Below are positions 51,595-59,610 of a stretch of DNA of 64,000 nucleotides, piece by piece. Under the pieces are notes generated by a model. It worked only from the letters and a program-made list of their open reading frames with translations. It ran no database searches and was not told the DNA's origin. The DNA comes from Novosphingobium panipatense (GTDB lineage Bacteria; Pseudomonadota; Alphaproteobacteria; Sphingomonadales; Sphingomonadaceae): the NCBI RefSeq assembly GCF_002149965.1, contig NZ_MSQB01000007.1:62001-126000 (forward strand), written 5' to 3'. Position numbers and translations under genes: made by a program. Positions within the stretch are counted from its first letter, which is position 1. Every line of letters begins with the position of its first letter.

Positions 51595-51995
51595 TCGCGC
51601 TCGCGAAAACGGCGTGGAAGTGGCTCGGCGGACTGCCAGGCGAAGCGTGGATCCTGATCGGCGGGGTTGCGGCGCTGGTCGGCTTCCTCGTCTGGAACCA
51701 TTTCGACAACGCGGCGGCGATCGAGCAGCACGACCAGGCGCGCGCGGCTGCCGGTGCGGCTGGGCGCGAGAAGTCGGCCGAAGAGAACGTGGCCGACGCC
51801 TTCGAGAACCAGCGGCTCCGCGACCAGCGCGACGCGGCGATCGCGCAAGCCGCCGCGACGGAAGCGGCCAAGCCGCCCGAAGCGCGCGCCACGACCGCGC
51901 CGCAGGCCCTCGCCCTCAACTGCGCCATCGCCCGTGAGGACTACACGGCGGCCGAACTGGCGAAGATGTCTGAATATCAGGAGCATTGCCGATGA
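51591..51995 (+). CDS. Rz-like inner-membrane spanin
   Basis: The 134-residue protein has an N-terminal transmembrane helix (AWILIGGVAALVGFLVWNHF) and a long helical periplasmic part (EENVADAFENQRLRDQRDAA). This is the form of Rz-type spanins that help break the outer membrane. It overlaps the lipoprotein gene by 4 bases. Confidence 0.75.
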   Translation: MIALAKTAWKWLGGLPGEAWILIGGVAALVGFLVWNHFDNAAAIEQHDQARAAAGAAGREKSAEENVADAFENQRLRDQRDAAIAQAAATEAAKPPEARATTAPQALALNCAIAREDYTAAELAKMSEYQEHCR

Positions 51996-52273
51996 TCCGC
52001 CTCGCAGCCCTCTCGCTCGCCCTGCTGGTGGCCGGGTGCAAGACATGTCCCGCTCTCGACTTTCCGCGCGCGGGGGACGTCGCGGCCATCACCGAGCCGC
52101 GCCCGAAGATCCCGCCCGCTGCGCTCGACCCAGAAAACCCAACTGCCGCCGCGAACTACCAGTCGGCAGATCGCGCATGGAGCAAGGCGGTCAGCGATTC
52201 TGGAGGGCGCATCTGCCGTTACCTGGAGCGCTTGGGGATGCCGGGCATCGAGTGCCCAGTCGCAGAGGAGTAG
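51992..52273 (+). CDS. Rz1-like lipoprotein (outer-membrane spanin)
   Basis: The 93-residue protein has a lipobox LLVAGC with Cys16, and a Pro-rich body (REL-type PRPKIPPAALDPENPTAAAN). It directly follows the Rz-like gene, as expected for a two-component spanin. The ATG at 51992 was chosen; TTG 6 bases earlier is less likely. Confidence 0.75.
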   Translation: MIRLAALSLALLVAGCKTCPALDFPRAGDVAAITEPRPKIPPAALDPENPTAAANYQSADRAWSKAVSDSGGRICRYLERLGMPGIECPVAEE

Positions 52274-52304
52274 CCCGGATCTGCTAAACTTTGCTGAAGT
52301 CTAT

Positions 52305-52337
52305 GAGGCCGCCCTTCTCGCGAGGGGCGGCCTCTTT
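52305..52337 (+). terminator. intrinsic terminator after the lysis cassette
   Basis: A perfect 9-bp stem (GAGGCCGCC with GGCGGCCTC), 12-base loop and TTT close the late operon. The next gene is convergent. Confidence 0.75.
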
Positions 52338-52353
52338 CTGCTTCTGCGAAGCG

Positions 52354-52683
52354 TCAATCGAACCAGAGCTCCGCTGCGCTGTCCCAGCGCGCGCTCAGAC
52401 TATTCGCTTTCCGTATGCCGAACTTTTTCTCGTATGCCGCATGCACTTGAAGCATCAAGTCCATGCCGCCGACCAAGCCCAATGTCTCACCAATCGCGAG
52501 CAAAGCGCGCCGAGAAATCGATGTAGGTTCGTCCGGCGGATACAGGCCATCACGGAGAATGCTCTCCATGCCATCCTCGATCGAAGCGGGCCCGTTTTCG
52601 CGCGAGGCCGATCTCAGCGCGAGGTATTCGGAAAGCAGCCTATCGATCCTGTCGATTAAGCGATCTAGTTGGGTTTCTGTCAT
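52354..52683 (-). CDS. hypothetical right-end cargo protein
   Basis: The 109-residue helical protein (ETQLDRLIDRIDRLLSEYLA) has no recognised family. The start follows GGGGGAAAG directly. It is in the region between lysis genes and attR, where lysogen-expressed genes often sit. Confidence 0.62.
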   Translation of the reverse strand: MTETQLDRLIDRIDRLLSEYLALRSASRENGPASIEDGMESILRDGLYPPDEPTSISRRALLAIGETLGLVGGMDLMLQVHAAYEKKFGIRKANSLSARWDSAAELWFD

Positions 52684-52705
52684 CTTTCCCCCAATAACTA
52701 AGTAA

Positions 52706-52966
52706 TTAAGCGCGTGATAAGAATGATAGGGCTGGCACGTGGGTCAACTGCGATGCTGTAACGTTGTCTACAGAGCAAGTTATTGTTCCGGGCAAACGAT
52801 ATGCCGTAGTATATTCACACGTTAGTATTCCGTCATCTACGGACATTTTTGAGGGATAAATCCAGCCGATCTCTGGCATATCTATATAAATGCGCGCGCT
52901 AGTCTCCGCCTTGGGGGCGGCGAGCCATTCAGCCGCCTGTTGCAAGTGCTTTTCGCCTGATGACAT
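52706..52966 (-). CDS. hypothetical right-end cargo protein
   Basis: The 86-residue protein is less GC-rich than neighbours. Residues ARIYIDMPEIGWIYPSKMSV suggest a beta-rich small domain. AGAAGGA precedes the ATG. No family was recognised. Confidence 0.6.
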   Translation of the reverse strand: MSSGEKHLQQAAEWLAAPKAETSARIYIDMPEIGWIYPSKMSVDDGILTCEYTTAYRLPGTITCSVDNVTASQLTHVPALSFLSRA

Positions 52967-53072
52967 TGTGATTCCTTCTGAAGGGTCCGCAGGGAGCGTA
53001 CGGTTGCTCGCACGGCAGTGTCGAGGGCGTGCTCATCCGACCTTGGGGAAAGGGGAGGGGCAGCCTGTTGGA

Positions 53073-53264
53073 TCAGGCAGCGCGGGCCCTGTTATCCGCC
53101 GTTTCCGACACTAGCTCTACCGGCACCGCGAGGAACCACTCGCGTTCGCTCTCGTCCCAAGAGGCCAGCTTCAGCTTAATCGCATCGGCCATGGCCTCGT
53201 CGATGCTAGACCGCCAGGGCGAACGAGGCCGGCCAAAGACAGCGATCCTATAGCGCGCTACCAT
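53073..53264 (-). CDS. hypothetical right-end cargo protein
   Basis: The 63-residue protein starts 2 bases after the previous stop and is probably co-expressed with it. The sequence (ADAIKLKLASWDESEREWFL) has no recognised family. Confidence 0.5.
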   Translation of the reverse strand: MVARYRIAVFGRPRSPWRSSIDEAMADAIKLKLASWDESEREWFLAVPVELVSETADNRARAA

Positions 53265-53266
53265 CG

Positions 53267-53530
53267 TCAGAAGCTCGCCCAGTCCAGTTCGGCGTCGTCC
53301 ACGGCGTCGAACATCTCAGGGTCAGCGCCGGTGTCGCCGAGGCGCTTGCGCACTGCGTCCGGACCGCCATCCTTCGGAAATCCTCGGTCCGATCTGGCGA
53401 TGGTGGCGAGCTGGCCGATGAAGCCGCCGCGATCGGCTTGCTGCAAAAGCCAGCGGCCGAATGGCACAGCCGCACTCGCGGCAACAGGCTCGGCGCCGTC
53501 GGTCCAGCTGTGGCTCGAAAGATCACTCAT
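53267..53530 (-). CDS. hypothetical protein, possibly YozE/SAM-like fold
   Basis: The 87-residue protein has a pattern (FGRWLLQQADRGGFIGQLAT, then ARSDRGFPKD) that weakly resembles small YozE-type helical domains. Function is unknown. First gene of a two-gene leftward unit. Confidence 0.58.
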   Translation of the reverse strand: MSDLSSHSWTDGAEPVAASAAVPFGRWLLQQADRGGFIGQLATIARSDRGFPKDGGPDAVRKRLGDTGADPEMFDAVDDAELDWASF

Positions 53531-53602
53531 GAGAATTTTCCTCTATGCGAATCGACGTAGAGCGATCTAGTTTGTTCCCTCTATGTTCTCAAGGGAGTGA
53601 CG

Positions 53603-54046
53603 ATGGGCATGTGCGACTTCAGCTTGCCGGCGATCGGTGAGCGGCACGAGAATGAGGATGGATCCAGCCGCCAGGAAGAGCTGGCGCGGTGCATCCCCGG
53701 CGAGCCAGTTCGTCTGGTTCGGGAGCCGGAGAATCCGCACGACCGGATGGCCGTTGCGGTGCTCAGTTGCAGAGGGGTGAAGGTCGGATACCTGAAGCGC
53801 GATCGTGCGGTCTGGATCGGCAGCAAAATCGATCGAGGCTATGACGTCAGGGCTATCGTGGAAAGAGTGAAAGGGGCCACCCTCGAAGGCGCGGTGCTCG
53901 GCCTGGTCATGAGGGTGAACATGGAGGGCGAGGATCCGGAGCTGCCCGAACCGCCGGTTCGAATCCCTAATGGGCGCAATCTGATAGCAAAAAATAATTC
54001 CATGGTATCGAACGTGGTATTGCAGCGAAGAGCTATATTATTTTAA
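53603..54046 (+). CDS. stand-alone HIRAN-domain protein
   Basis: The 147-residue protein has a HIRAN-like core: GEPVRLVREPENPHDRMAVA, VGYLKRDRAVWI and VRAIVERVKG. HIRAN domains bind DNA ends and occur in Rad5/HLTF and in stand-alone bacterial proteins. Its last 47 bases contain the right integrase arm-like site. The start after AAGGGAG was chosen over GTG 6 bases upstream. Confidence 0.8.
   Translation: MGMCDFSLPAIGERHENEDGSSRQEELARCIPGEPVRLVREPENPHDRMAVAVLSCRGVKVGYLKRDRAVWIGSKIDRGYDVRAIVERVKGATLEGAVLGLVMRVNMEGEDPELPEPPVRIPNGRNLIAKNNSMVSNVVLQRRAILF
54000..54020 (+). promoter_or_regulatory. candidate integrase arm-type site, right end
   Basis: CCATGGTATCGAACGTGGTA (plus T) is a near match to the site at 11880-11900. 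It lies within the HIRAN coding end, 62 bases from the attR core. Confidence 0.5.
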
Positions 54047-54081
54047 CGTGAAAACATGGGGTTGGAGGCATGATGTAGCTG

Positions 54082-54096
54082 CCTCCCGCTCCGCCA
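54082..54096 (+). other. attR core
   Basis: The 15-base exact copy of the tRNA-Ser 3' end (11752-11766). It lies inside an open frame that reaches into the GGDEF gene, but before that gene's likely start. Confidence 0.88.
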
Positions 54097-54230
54097 TCTG
54101 TTCCCCGATCTCCGGCTGTAGAGGTCAAGCCCGCAAGGTGGCTTGCACTGTCCCGGATCGGCGCACCGTATTTTCGCCTCGTCGTCGATATTGGGTCGAA
54201 ATCGGAGGAGCTGGCGGTTATCTCTGGGAT

Positions 54231-56027
54231 GTGGGTAGCAGCAATCTCCGGCAGACGATTCTGGTCTCGGCTTCGGCGGGTCTTCTCTATTTCGTTCTCG
54301 CCGCGATTGCCCTGCAACTGACCAGAGGTGCGGATGGGATCGCCACGGTGTGGCCCTCCAGCGGGGTGGCCGTGGCGGCGCTTCTGCTTGCCGGGGCGGG
54401 GCAGAGGGGATGGGTCCTGCTCTCCCTGGCTGCGGCCAGTTTCCTTGCCAACTTCGTCTGGAGCGGGGCGCTTGCACCGGCTTTCGGGCATACTGCCGCC
54501 AATGTGGTGGAAGCTCTGGTTGCCTACTGGATCATGCGGGATATCCAGCGGCGCAACGATTCCTTCTTCCATATCGCCGCCATCGCGCGGTTCTGTCTTG
54601 CGGCGGTTCTGGCCGCGCTGGCCAGTGCGACGATCGCGAGCCTGCTGGCAGGCGGCGGGATCGGGCACATGTTCGTGTCCTGGCTGACGACGGTTGCGCT
54701 GGGCATTCTCCTCGTCGTTCCGCTGATCATGAACTTCATGCATCCGGCCACTCACGGGCCAAGCCGGAGCGCCGGTCAACTCGGGCGTACCGCCCTGGTT
54801 CTGGCGGCAGTAGCGCTGGTCGCCGGGGTGGTCTTTACCCAGTCGACTTATCCGTTGCTGTTCCTGCCCTTGCTGAGCGTGCTGCTTGCCACCTATTTCC
54901 TGGGCGCAACCGGCGCAACGTGCAGCATCCTGATCATTGCCGCGATCGGTTCCGTGGCGATCTGGCAGCATAGCGGATCGATCAGCCTGCTGAACGCGGG
55001 CACCGAAGCGGAAGTGCTGTTCTTCCAGTTCTATCTTTTCACCCTGCTGGTCTCGGCGCTGCCGCTGGCGGCCATGATCGCCATGCGCGATCGCAGCTTT
55101 GCCGAAGTGGAGCGCGGGAAGCGCTGGCTGGAGATGTCGGAAGGTATCGCCAAAGTCGGCCACTGGCGGCTCGAACTGGCCGAGCAGCGCCTGTTCTGGT
55201 CGGGGGAAGTGTTCCGCATCCACGGTCTGGAGCCCGGCCCGCAGCCCGCACTCGACATGGCGGTGAACTTCTATCACCCGGAAGATCGCCCGCTGGTGGA
55301 AGGCACTCTGGCGCAGAGCCTGGAGACCCTCCAGCCGATCGAGTTCGAGGCGCGGATCGTGCGCCAGGACGGGGATATCCGCTACGTCTACAGTTGCAGT
55401 GAAGTGGAACTGCGCGAGGACGGCAAGCCCGGCGCGATCTTCGGGATATTCCAGGACGTGACCAACCGCGTTCTGGCCGCGATGGAGCTGGCCAGCGCCC
55501 GCGCCCGTGCCGAAGCGCGGGCGGACGAGGCGACCCAGCTGGCCGAGACCGATTCGCTGACCGAGATCGCCAATCGCCGCAAGGTTCTATCCTTCCTCGA
55601 TACGGAGATCGCGAAAGCCGTCGTGCTGGGCGGCCCGCTGGCGATCGCGGTGCTGGACATCGATCGCTTCAAGCAGATCAACGATCGTTTCGGCCACGCG
55701 GTGGGCGATCAGGTGATCCGCCGCGTGGCGCAAGTCTGCGCGCTGGCGACGCGCGGTTCGGATCTGGTGGGCCGGATCGGCGGCGAGGAATTCCTGATCG
55801 TCCTGCCGACTACAAGCGCCGAGATGGCCTTTGCCGTGGCCGAGCGCGTTCGCAGCGCGGTGGAGGCGATCGACTGGCAGCCGCTCGATCTCCAGCGCGT
55901 CACCGTAAGTATCGGGCTGGCCTCGCTGGGCGGTGGCATGGACCGGGAGGAACTGATGATCCGCGCGGATCGGGCGCTCTACCAGGCCAAGAACGACGGG
56001 CGGAACATGCTGCGGCAGACGGGTTGA
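54231..56027 (+). CDS. MASE1-PAS-GGDEF diguanylate cyclase
   Basis: From GTG at 54231 the protein has 598 residues. It has a MASE1-type membrane domain with about eight spans (ALQLTRGADGIATVWPSSGV), a PAS domain (LEMSEGIAKVGHWRLELAEQ) and a GGDEF domain with the active GRIGGEEFLIVLP motif. It should make cyclic di-GMP. The start is uncertain: the frame is open to 54048 and crosses attR, and GGAGG lies 22 bases before the GTG. It is the first host gene after the prophage. Confidence 0.88.
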   Translation: MGSSNLRQTILVSASAGLLYFVLAAIALQLTRGADGIATVWPSSGVAVAALLLAGAGQRGWVLLSLAAASFLANFVWSGALAPAFGHTAANVVEALVAYWIMRDIQRRNDSFFHIAAIARFCLAAVLAALASATIASLLAGGGIGHMFVSWLTTVALGILLVVPLIMNFMHPATHGPSRSAGQLGRTALVLAAVALVAGVVFTQSTYPLLFLPLLSVLLATYFLGATGATCSILIIAAIGSVAIWQHSGSISLLNAGTEAEVLFFQFYLFTLLVSALPLAAMIAMRDRSFAEVERGKRWLEMSEGIAKVGHWRLELAEQRLFWSGEVFRIHGLEPGPQPALDMAVNFYHPEDRPLVEGTLAQSLETLQPIEFEARIVRQDGDIRYVYSCSEVELREDGKPGAIFGIFQDVTNRVLAAMELASARARAEARADEATQLAETDSLTEIANRRKVLSFLDTEIAKAVVLGGPLAIAVLDIDRFKQINDRFGHAVGDQVIRRVAQVCALATRGSDLVGRIGGEEFLIVLPTTSAEMAFAVAERVRSAVEAIDWQPLDLQRVTVSIGLASLGGGMDREELMIRADRALYQAKNDGRNMLRQTG

Positions 56028-56106
56028 ATCCGGCAAGCCTGGATGCTTGCTGGACGGATTGTTAACCATTGCATGGCATGGGTAGCCCGCCATCGAAGCG
56101 AGCCGG

Positions 56107-57210
56107 ATGACTTTCCCCGACGTTGATACCTTACGCCTGTGCAGCATGCTCTCGTCCAGCGCCTTCGGGTTCGTGTTCTGTGTGCTCTGGCTGCGGGACC
56201 GTGCCGCGACGCACTTCGTCTATTGGGCGCTGTCGTCTTTCGTCTACGTCGGCGTGCTCTATGCCTTCACCGCCGCACCGCGCGGATCGCTGGCGGCGTT
56301 CTCGCTGATCTATGCGGTGCTGGGGCTGACCCAGGTATTGCCCGTGGCAGGGGCTCTGGCGCTCGAAGGTGAGCGCGCATGGCGGCGCTGGATGGTGGTT
56401 CCGGTGGCGAGCGCGGTGCTGGGCCATGTGCTGCCCGCAGCGTTCGGCGCATTGGACTGGGCACCGCGAAGCCAGAGCCTGCAGAGCGTCTGCGATGCGG
56501 CGGGCCTGGCGATATCGATGGGTGTTTCAGGTTACGTGCTGGCCTTTGGGCCGGGAGCGCGGCGCACGGTAGGGCGGCGCCTGGCCGGACTGGCGATGCT
56601 GGGTTACCTGCCGGGTTACATCCTCTCTATTTCCGGCGCCTTCTTCGACGTGCCGGGCAGAGACCTCGTAGCGTTGTTGGCCCTGCTTTCCGATCAGGTG
56701 CTGCTGGGCGTGCTCAATCTCGCCCTGCTGGCGATCCCGGTCGAACAGGTCCAGCGCAAGCTGCGCAATGCCGCCTTGCGCGACCCTCTGACCGGATGCT
56801 GGAACCGCGCCGGGCTGGAACAGGTCGCGGCGCGTTTCCTGTTACCGGGCGCAACGATCATCGCCATCGACGTCGACCACTTCAAGGCCATCAACGACCG
56901 CCACGGCCACGCCGCAGGAGACGAAGTGCTCGTGGCCCTTGGCCGTGAGGCCGGAGCGCTGGCCGAAGCGCATGGCGGACAGGCGGCAAGGCTGGGCGGG
57001 GACGAATTTCTGGTGCTTTTGCCTGCGGGATGTTGCGATCCTTCGCTCTTCATGGCGCTTCTGCATGAAAGGCTGGAGGGCAGCGGCGCGCTTGCCGACC
57101 TCTGGAGCGTGAGCATGGGCCTGGCCGCTGTCGAGGCAGACGATCGGCGGATCGACGATGTGATCGTTCGGGCGGATCGTTCGCTCTATGAAGCCAAGGC
57201 ACGTCGCTAG
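56107..57210 (+). CDS. membrane GGDEF protein (diguanylate cyclase)
   Basis: The 367-residue protein has about six transmembrane segments in the first 210 residues, then a GGDEF domain with RDPLTGCWNRAGL, DVDHFKAINDRHGHAAGDEV and GGDEF intact. It likely produces cyclic di-GMP. It lies 79 bases downstream of the first GGDEF gene on the same strand. Confidence 0.9.
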   Translation: MTFPDVDTLRLCSMLSSSAFGFVFCVLWLRDRAATHFVYWALSSFVYVGVLYAFTAAPRGSLAAFSLIYAVLGLTQVLPVAGALALEGERAWRRWMVVPVASAVLGHVLPAAFGALDWAPRSQSLQSVCDAAGLAISMGVSGYVLAFGPGARRTVGRRLAGLAMLGYLPGYILSISGAFFDVPGRDLVALLALLSDQVLLGVLNLALLAIPVEQVQRKLRNAALRDPLTGCWNRAGLEQVAARFLLPGATIIAIDVDHFKAINDRHGHAAGDEVLVALGREAGALAEAHGGQAARLGGDEFLVLLPAGCCDPSLFMALLHERLEGSGALADLWSVSMGLAAVEADDRRIDDVIVRADRSLYEAKARR

Positions 57211-57236
57211 GTTCAGATTCAGGGCTGAGTCCAGAT

Positions 57237-58022
57237 TCAGGGGCGCAGTACCCAACCGCCGTCGACGTGGATGGTCTGGCCGGTAATCCAGGCGCCCGCA
57301 TCCGAACAGAGCAGTAGCGCGGTGCCAACCAGTTCGTCCGGCGCGCCGCGCGCCCTGAGGGCGCAGGTCATGTTGAGGAACTGGATGAAGGGCGAATCGT
57401 CGGGAACCAGCATCTTGCCCGCGTCCGACGTGACATTGCCGGGGGCGATGGCGTTGCAGGTGATGCCGTCCTTGCCGAACTGCTTCGCCAGCGTGGTCGT
57501 CAAGCCCACCAGCGCCAGCTTGGTGATGCCGTAGAGCCCGGTGGCCGGGAAAGCGCCGCCCGAGGCCTGGTTGACGATCCGCCCACCGCCGCGCTCACGC
57601 ATCGAGGGGATCACCGCGCGGGCGCAGAGCAGGGCGCCATTGAGGTTCACCGCGAAGGCCTTGTTCCAGGCATCGAGGCTGACCGTTTCGCAATTGTCGT
57701 AGCTAACGTCGACCATCAGCGCGGCGTTGTTGATGAGGATGTCGACACCGCCGAACGCCTCCTTCGCGGCGGTGGCCATGGCGAGTGTGGAGGCTTCGTC
57801 GGAGACGTCCACCTGCACGCCGAGGGCCTTGCCGCCTGCCGCGACGATCTCGTCCGCGACGGCCTTGGCGCCGTCACCATTGAGGTCCGCCACGACGATG
57901 GAGGCGCCCGCATTGGCAAGGCCCAGCGCATAGGCACGGCCAATGGAGTTGCCGCGCCCGCCCGCGCCGGTGACGACGGCCACTTTGCCGTCGAGGCGGA
58001 ACTGATCGAGAGAAAATGCCAT
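57237..58022 (-). CDS. short-chain dehydrogenase (last gene of catabolic operon)
   Basis: The 261-residue SDR has an extended nucleotide loop TGAGGRGNSIGRAYALG, then NNAA and the catalytic set around QASGGAFPATGLYGITKLAL. It ends at WVLRP. The substrate is unknown. It follows another SDR by 14 bases. Confidence 0.88.
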   Translation of the reverse strand: MAFSLDQFRLDGKVAVVTGAGGRGNSIGRAYALGLANAGASIVVADLNGDGAKAVADEIVAAGGKALGVQVDVSDEASTLAMATAAKEAFGGVDILINNAALMVDVSYDNCETVSLDAWNKAFAVNLNGALLCARAVIPSMRERGGGRIVNQASGGAFPATGLYGITKLALVGLTTTLAKQFGKDGITCNAIAPGNVTSDAGKMLVPDDSPFIQFLNMTCALRARGAPDELVGTALLLCSDAGAWITGQTIHVDGGWVLRP

Positions 58023-58036
58023 GGATATGTCTCCTG

Positions 58037-58807
58037 TCAGCCTGCCGTGATGCCCGCGTCGAGCGAAAGGCAGGCGCCATGAAAGCCGCGACCGGCGGGG
58101 GAGGCGAGCAGCACGACGAGGTCGGCCACGTCCTCCACCTCGACCTGCCCGCGCATTCCCGAAAAGCGCTTGAGCAGTTCGAAGTCGCAGTTTTCGGGCG
58201 GGGTGAAGTTGGTCGCGATATTGGTGATCATGCCGCCGGGCGCGACGGCGTTGATGCGGATGGGTTGCTTCTGGAATTCCATCGCCATGGCCTTGGTCAT
58301 GCCGACAAGGCCCCACTTGCTGGCGCAATAGGCGGCGGCATAGGCCTCCCCGATGTAGGACGCGCAGGAGGCGACGTTGACCACCGCACCGTTCATTTCC
58401 AGCAGGTGCGGGATCGCCGCCTGCGAGAGGAAGAACGGGGCGTTGAGATTGACATCGATGGTGCGTTCGTACTGCGCCTGCGGCATCTGCGGGGTGTTGG
58501 CGAGGTAGATCAGCCCGGCGACGTTGCAGAGCGCGTCGAGGCGGCCGAATTTCTCCACCGCATGGGCCACGACGGCATGGCAGGCGGCAGGGTCGGACAG
58601 ATCCGCCACTTCGCAGCCCACCTTGCGGCCGTGCGGGGCGAGCAGCTGCGTGGTTTCGGCAAGGCCGGCCTCGTTCACGTCCACCAGCCAGACGTCGCAG
58701 CCTGCTTCGGCCAGCTTGAGCGCGGTCATCCGCCCAAGGCCCGAAGCTGCGCCGGTGACGACGGCGGCCTTGCCCGTCATGTCGAGGGTCTTGAAGATCA
58801 CGCTCAT
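58037..58807 (-). CDS. short-chain dehydrogenase
   Basis: The 256-residue SDR has TGAASGLG, NVAG in place of NNAG, and the catalytic VASCASYIGEAYAAAYCASK with the YCASK motif. A 4-base overlap couples it to the previous gene. Confidence 0.88.
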   Translation of the reverse strand: MSVIFKTLDMTGKAAVVTGAASGLGRMTALKLAEAGCDVWLVDVNEAGLAETTQLLAPHGRKVGCEVADLSDPAACHAVVAHAVEKFGRLDALCNVAGLIYLANTPQMPQAQYERTIDVNLNAPFFLSQAAIPHLLEMNGAVVNVASCASYIGEAYAAAYCASKWGLVGMTKAMAMEFQKQPIRINAVAPGGMITNIATNFTPPENCDFELLKRFSGMRGQVEVEDVADLVVLLASPAGRGFHGACLSLDAGITAG

Positions 58808-59610
58808 GCCGTCGGTTCCGTTTCGTTGAGAGCAGCGTGAAGGAAGGGATCGGCGGCTCGTGCCAAGGCGTTGTCGGGCGCGGTGATGGTGCCGAGCAGG
58901 TCCACATCCTTGCGCAGCAGCTTGCCGCCGTGGGCGAAGGCTGCCGGTGCGGGCAGGCGGGCGTAGACCTCGAAGCCGAAGCTGCGGCCGCTGGAATGCC
59001 TGATGAGATCGGCAAGGGCGCCCCGGTCGATGTCGAGCTCTTCGCCCAGTGAAAGCGCAGCATGGGCCAAGCCCATGTTCGCGGCCATCAGTGCGTTGTT
59101 GACGATCTTGGCGCGCTGGCCGGAGCCGACCGGCCCGAGCAGCACCGCCTTGCCCGCAAAGCTCTCCATCACGGGAAGCGCCTGCGCAAAGGCCGCCTCG
59201 CTACCTCCGCACATGACGGTGAGAGTGCCCGCCGTCGCGCCTGCGCCGCCGCCGCTGACGGGCGCGTCGAGCAGGGCGATGCCGCGCTTTTCCGCTTCCG
59301 CCGCCAGTCGCTCGCAGGTCTGCGGCAGGATCGTGGAGTGGATGACCAGGACACTGCCCGGCTTCATGACCGGTAGCAGTTGCGCGCAAATCTCCGTGAC
59401 GCCCGCGTCGTCGACCACGCAGACGCCCACGTGATTGCAGCGTTCGCCCAGTTCGGCGACCGATGCCGCGCGAAGTGCCCCCTTGGCAGCGAGGTCGTCC
59501 GCTGTCTCCGGCCGACGAGCCCAGACGGTGAGTTCGTGGCCTGCCGCCAGCATCCGTTCCGCCATGGGCGCACCTTGCGAGCCAAGGCCGATAAAACCTG
59601 CCCTAACCAT
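58804..59610 (-). CDS. 3-hydroxyisobutyrate dehydrogenase-family oxidoreductase
   Basis: The 268-residue protein has a Rossmann GFIGLGSQGAPMAERML start, the substrate-binding DAPVSGGGAGATAGTLTVMC and the catalytic Lys in GQRAKIVNNALMAA. It uses NAD(P). It overlaps both neighbours (8 and 4 bases). The substrate is probably a small hydroxy acid, but this is family knowledge only. Confidence 0.9.
   Translation of the reverse strand: MVRAGFIGLGSQGAPMAERMLAAGHELTVWARRPETADDLAAKGALRAASVAELGERCNHVGVCVVDDAGVTEICAQLLPVMKPGSVLVIHSTILPQTCERLAAEAEKRGIALLDAPVSGGGAGATAGTLTVMCGGSEAAFAQALPVMESFAGKAVLLGPVGSGQRAKIVNNALMAANMGLAHAALSLGEELDIDRGALADLIRHSSGRSFGFEVYARLPAPAAFAHGGKLLRKDVDLLGTITAPDNALARAADPFLHAALNETEPTA

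Larger units (their letters stand above)
11752..54096. mobile_element. complete HK97-like prophage integrated in tRNA-Ser
   Basis: The element is 42.3 kb between exact 15-bp repeats. It carries integrase, AlpA-like excisionase, CI/Cro switch, replication genes, terminase, portal, protease, capsid, connectors, tail, lysis genes and cargo. No core gene looks broken, so it may be inducible. Gene order (HNH, small and large terminase, portal, ClpP-like protease, capsid, gp6-like connector, head closure, gp10-like protein, tail) is that of long non-contractile-tailed phages; no sheath gene was seen. Confidence 0.93.

Noticed and set aside
53956-53968. GGTTCGAATCCCT inside the HIRAN gene, similar to the tRNA-Ser T arm
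   Set aside because: It is in coding sequence, lacks the acceptor part, and the exact 15-bp core is found at 54082. A chance match or old remnant.
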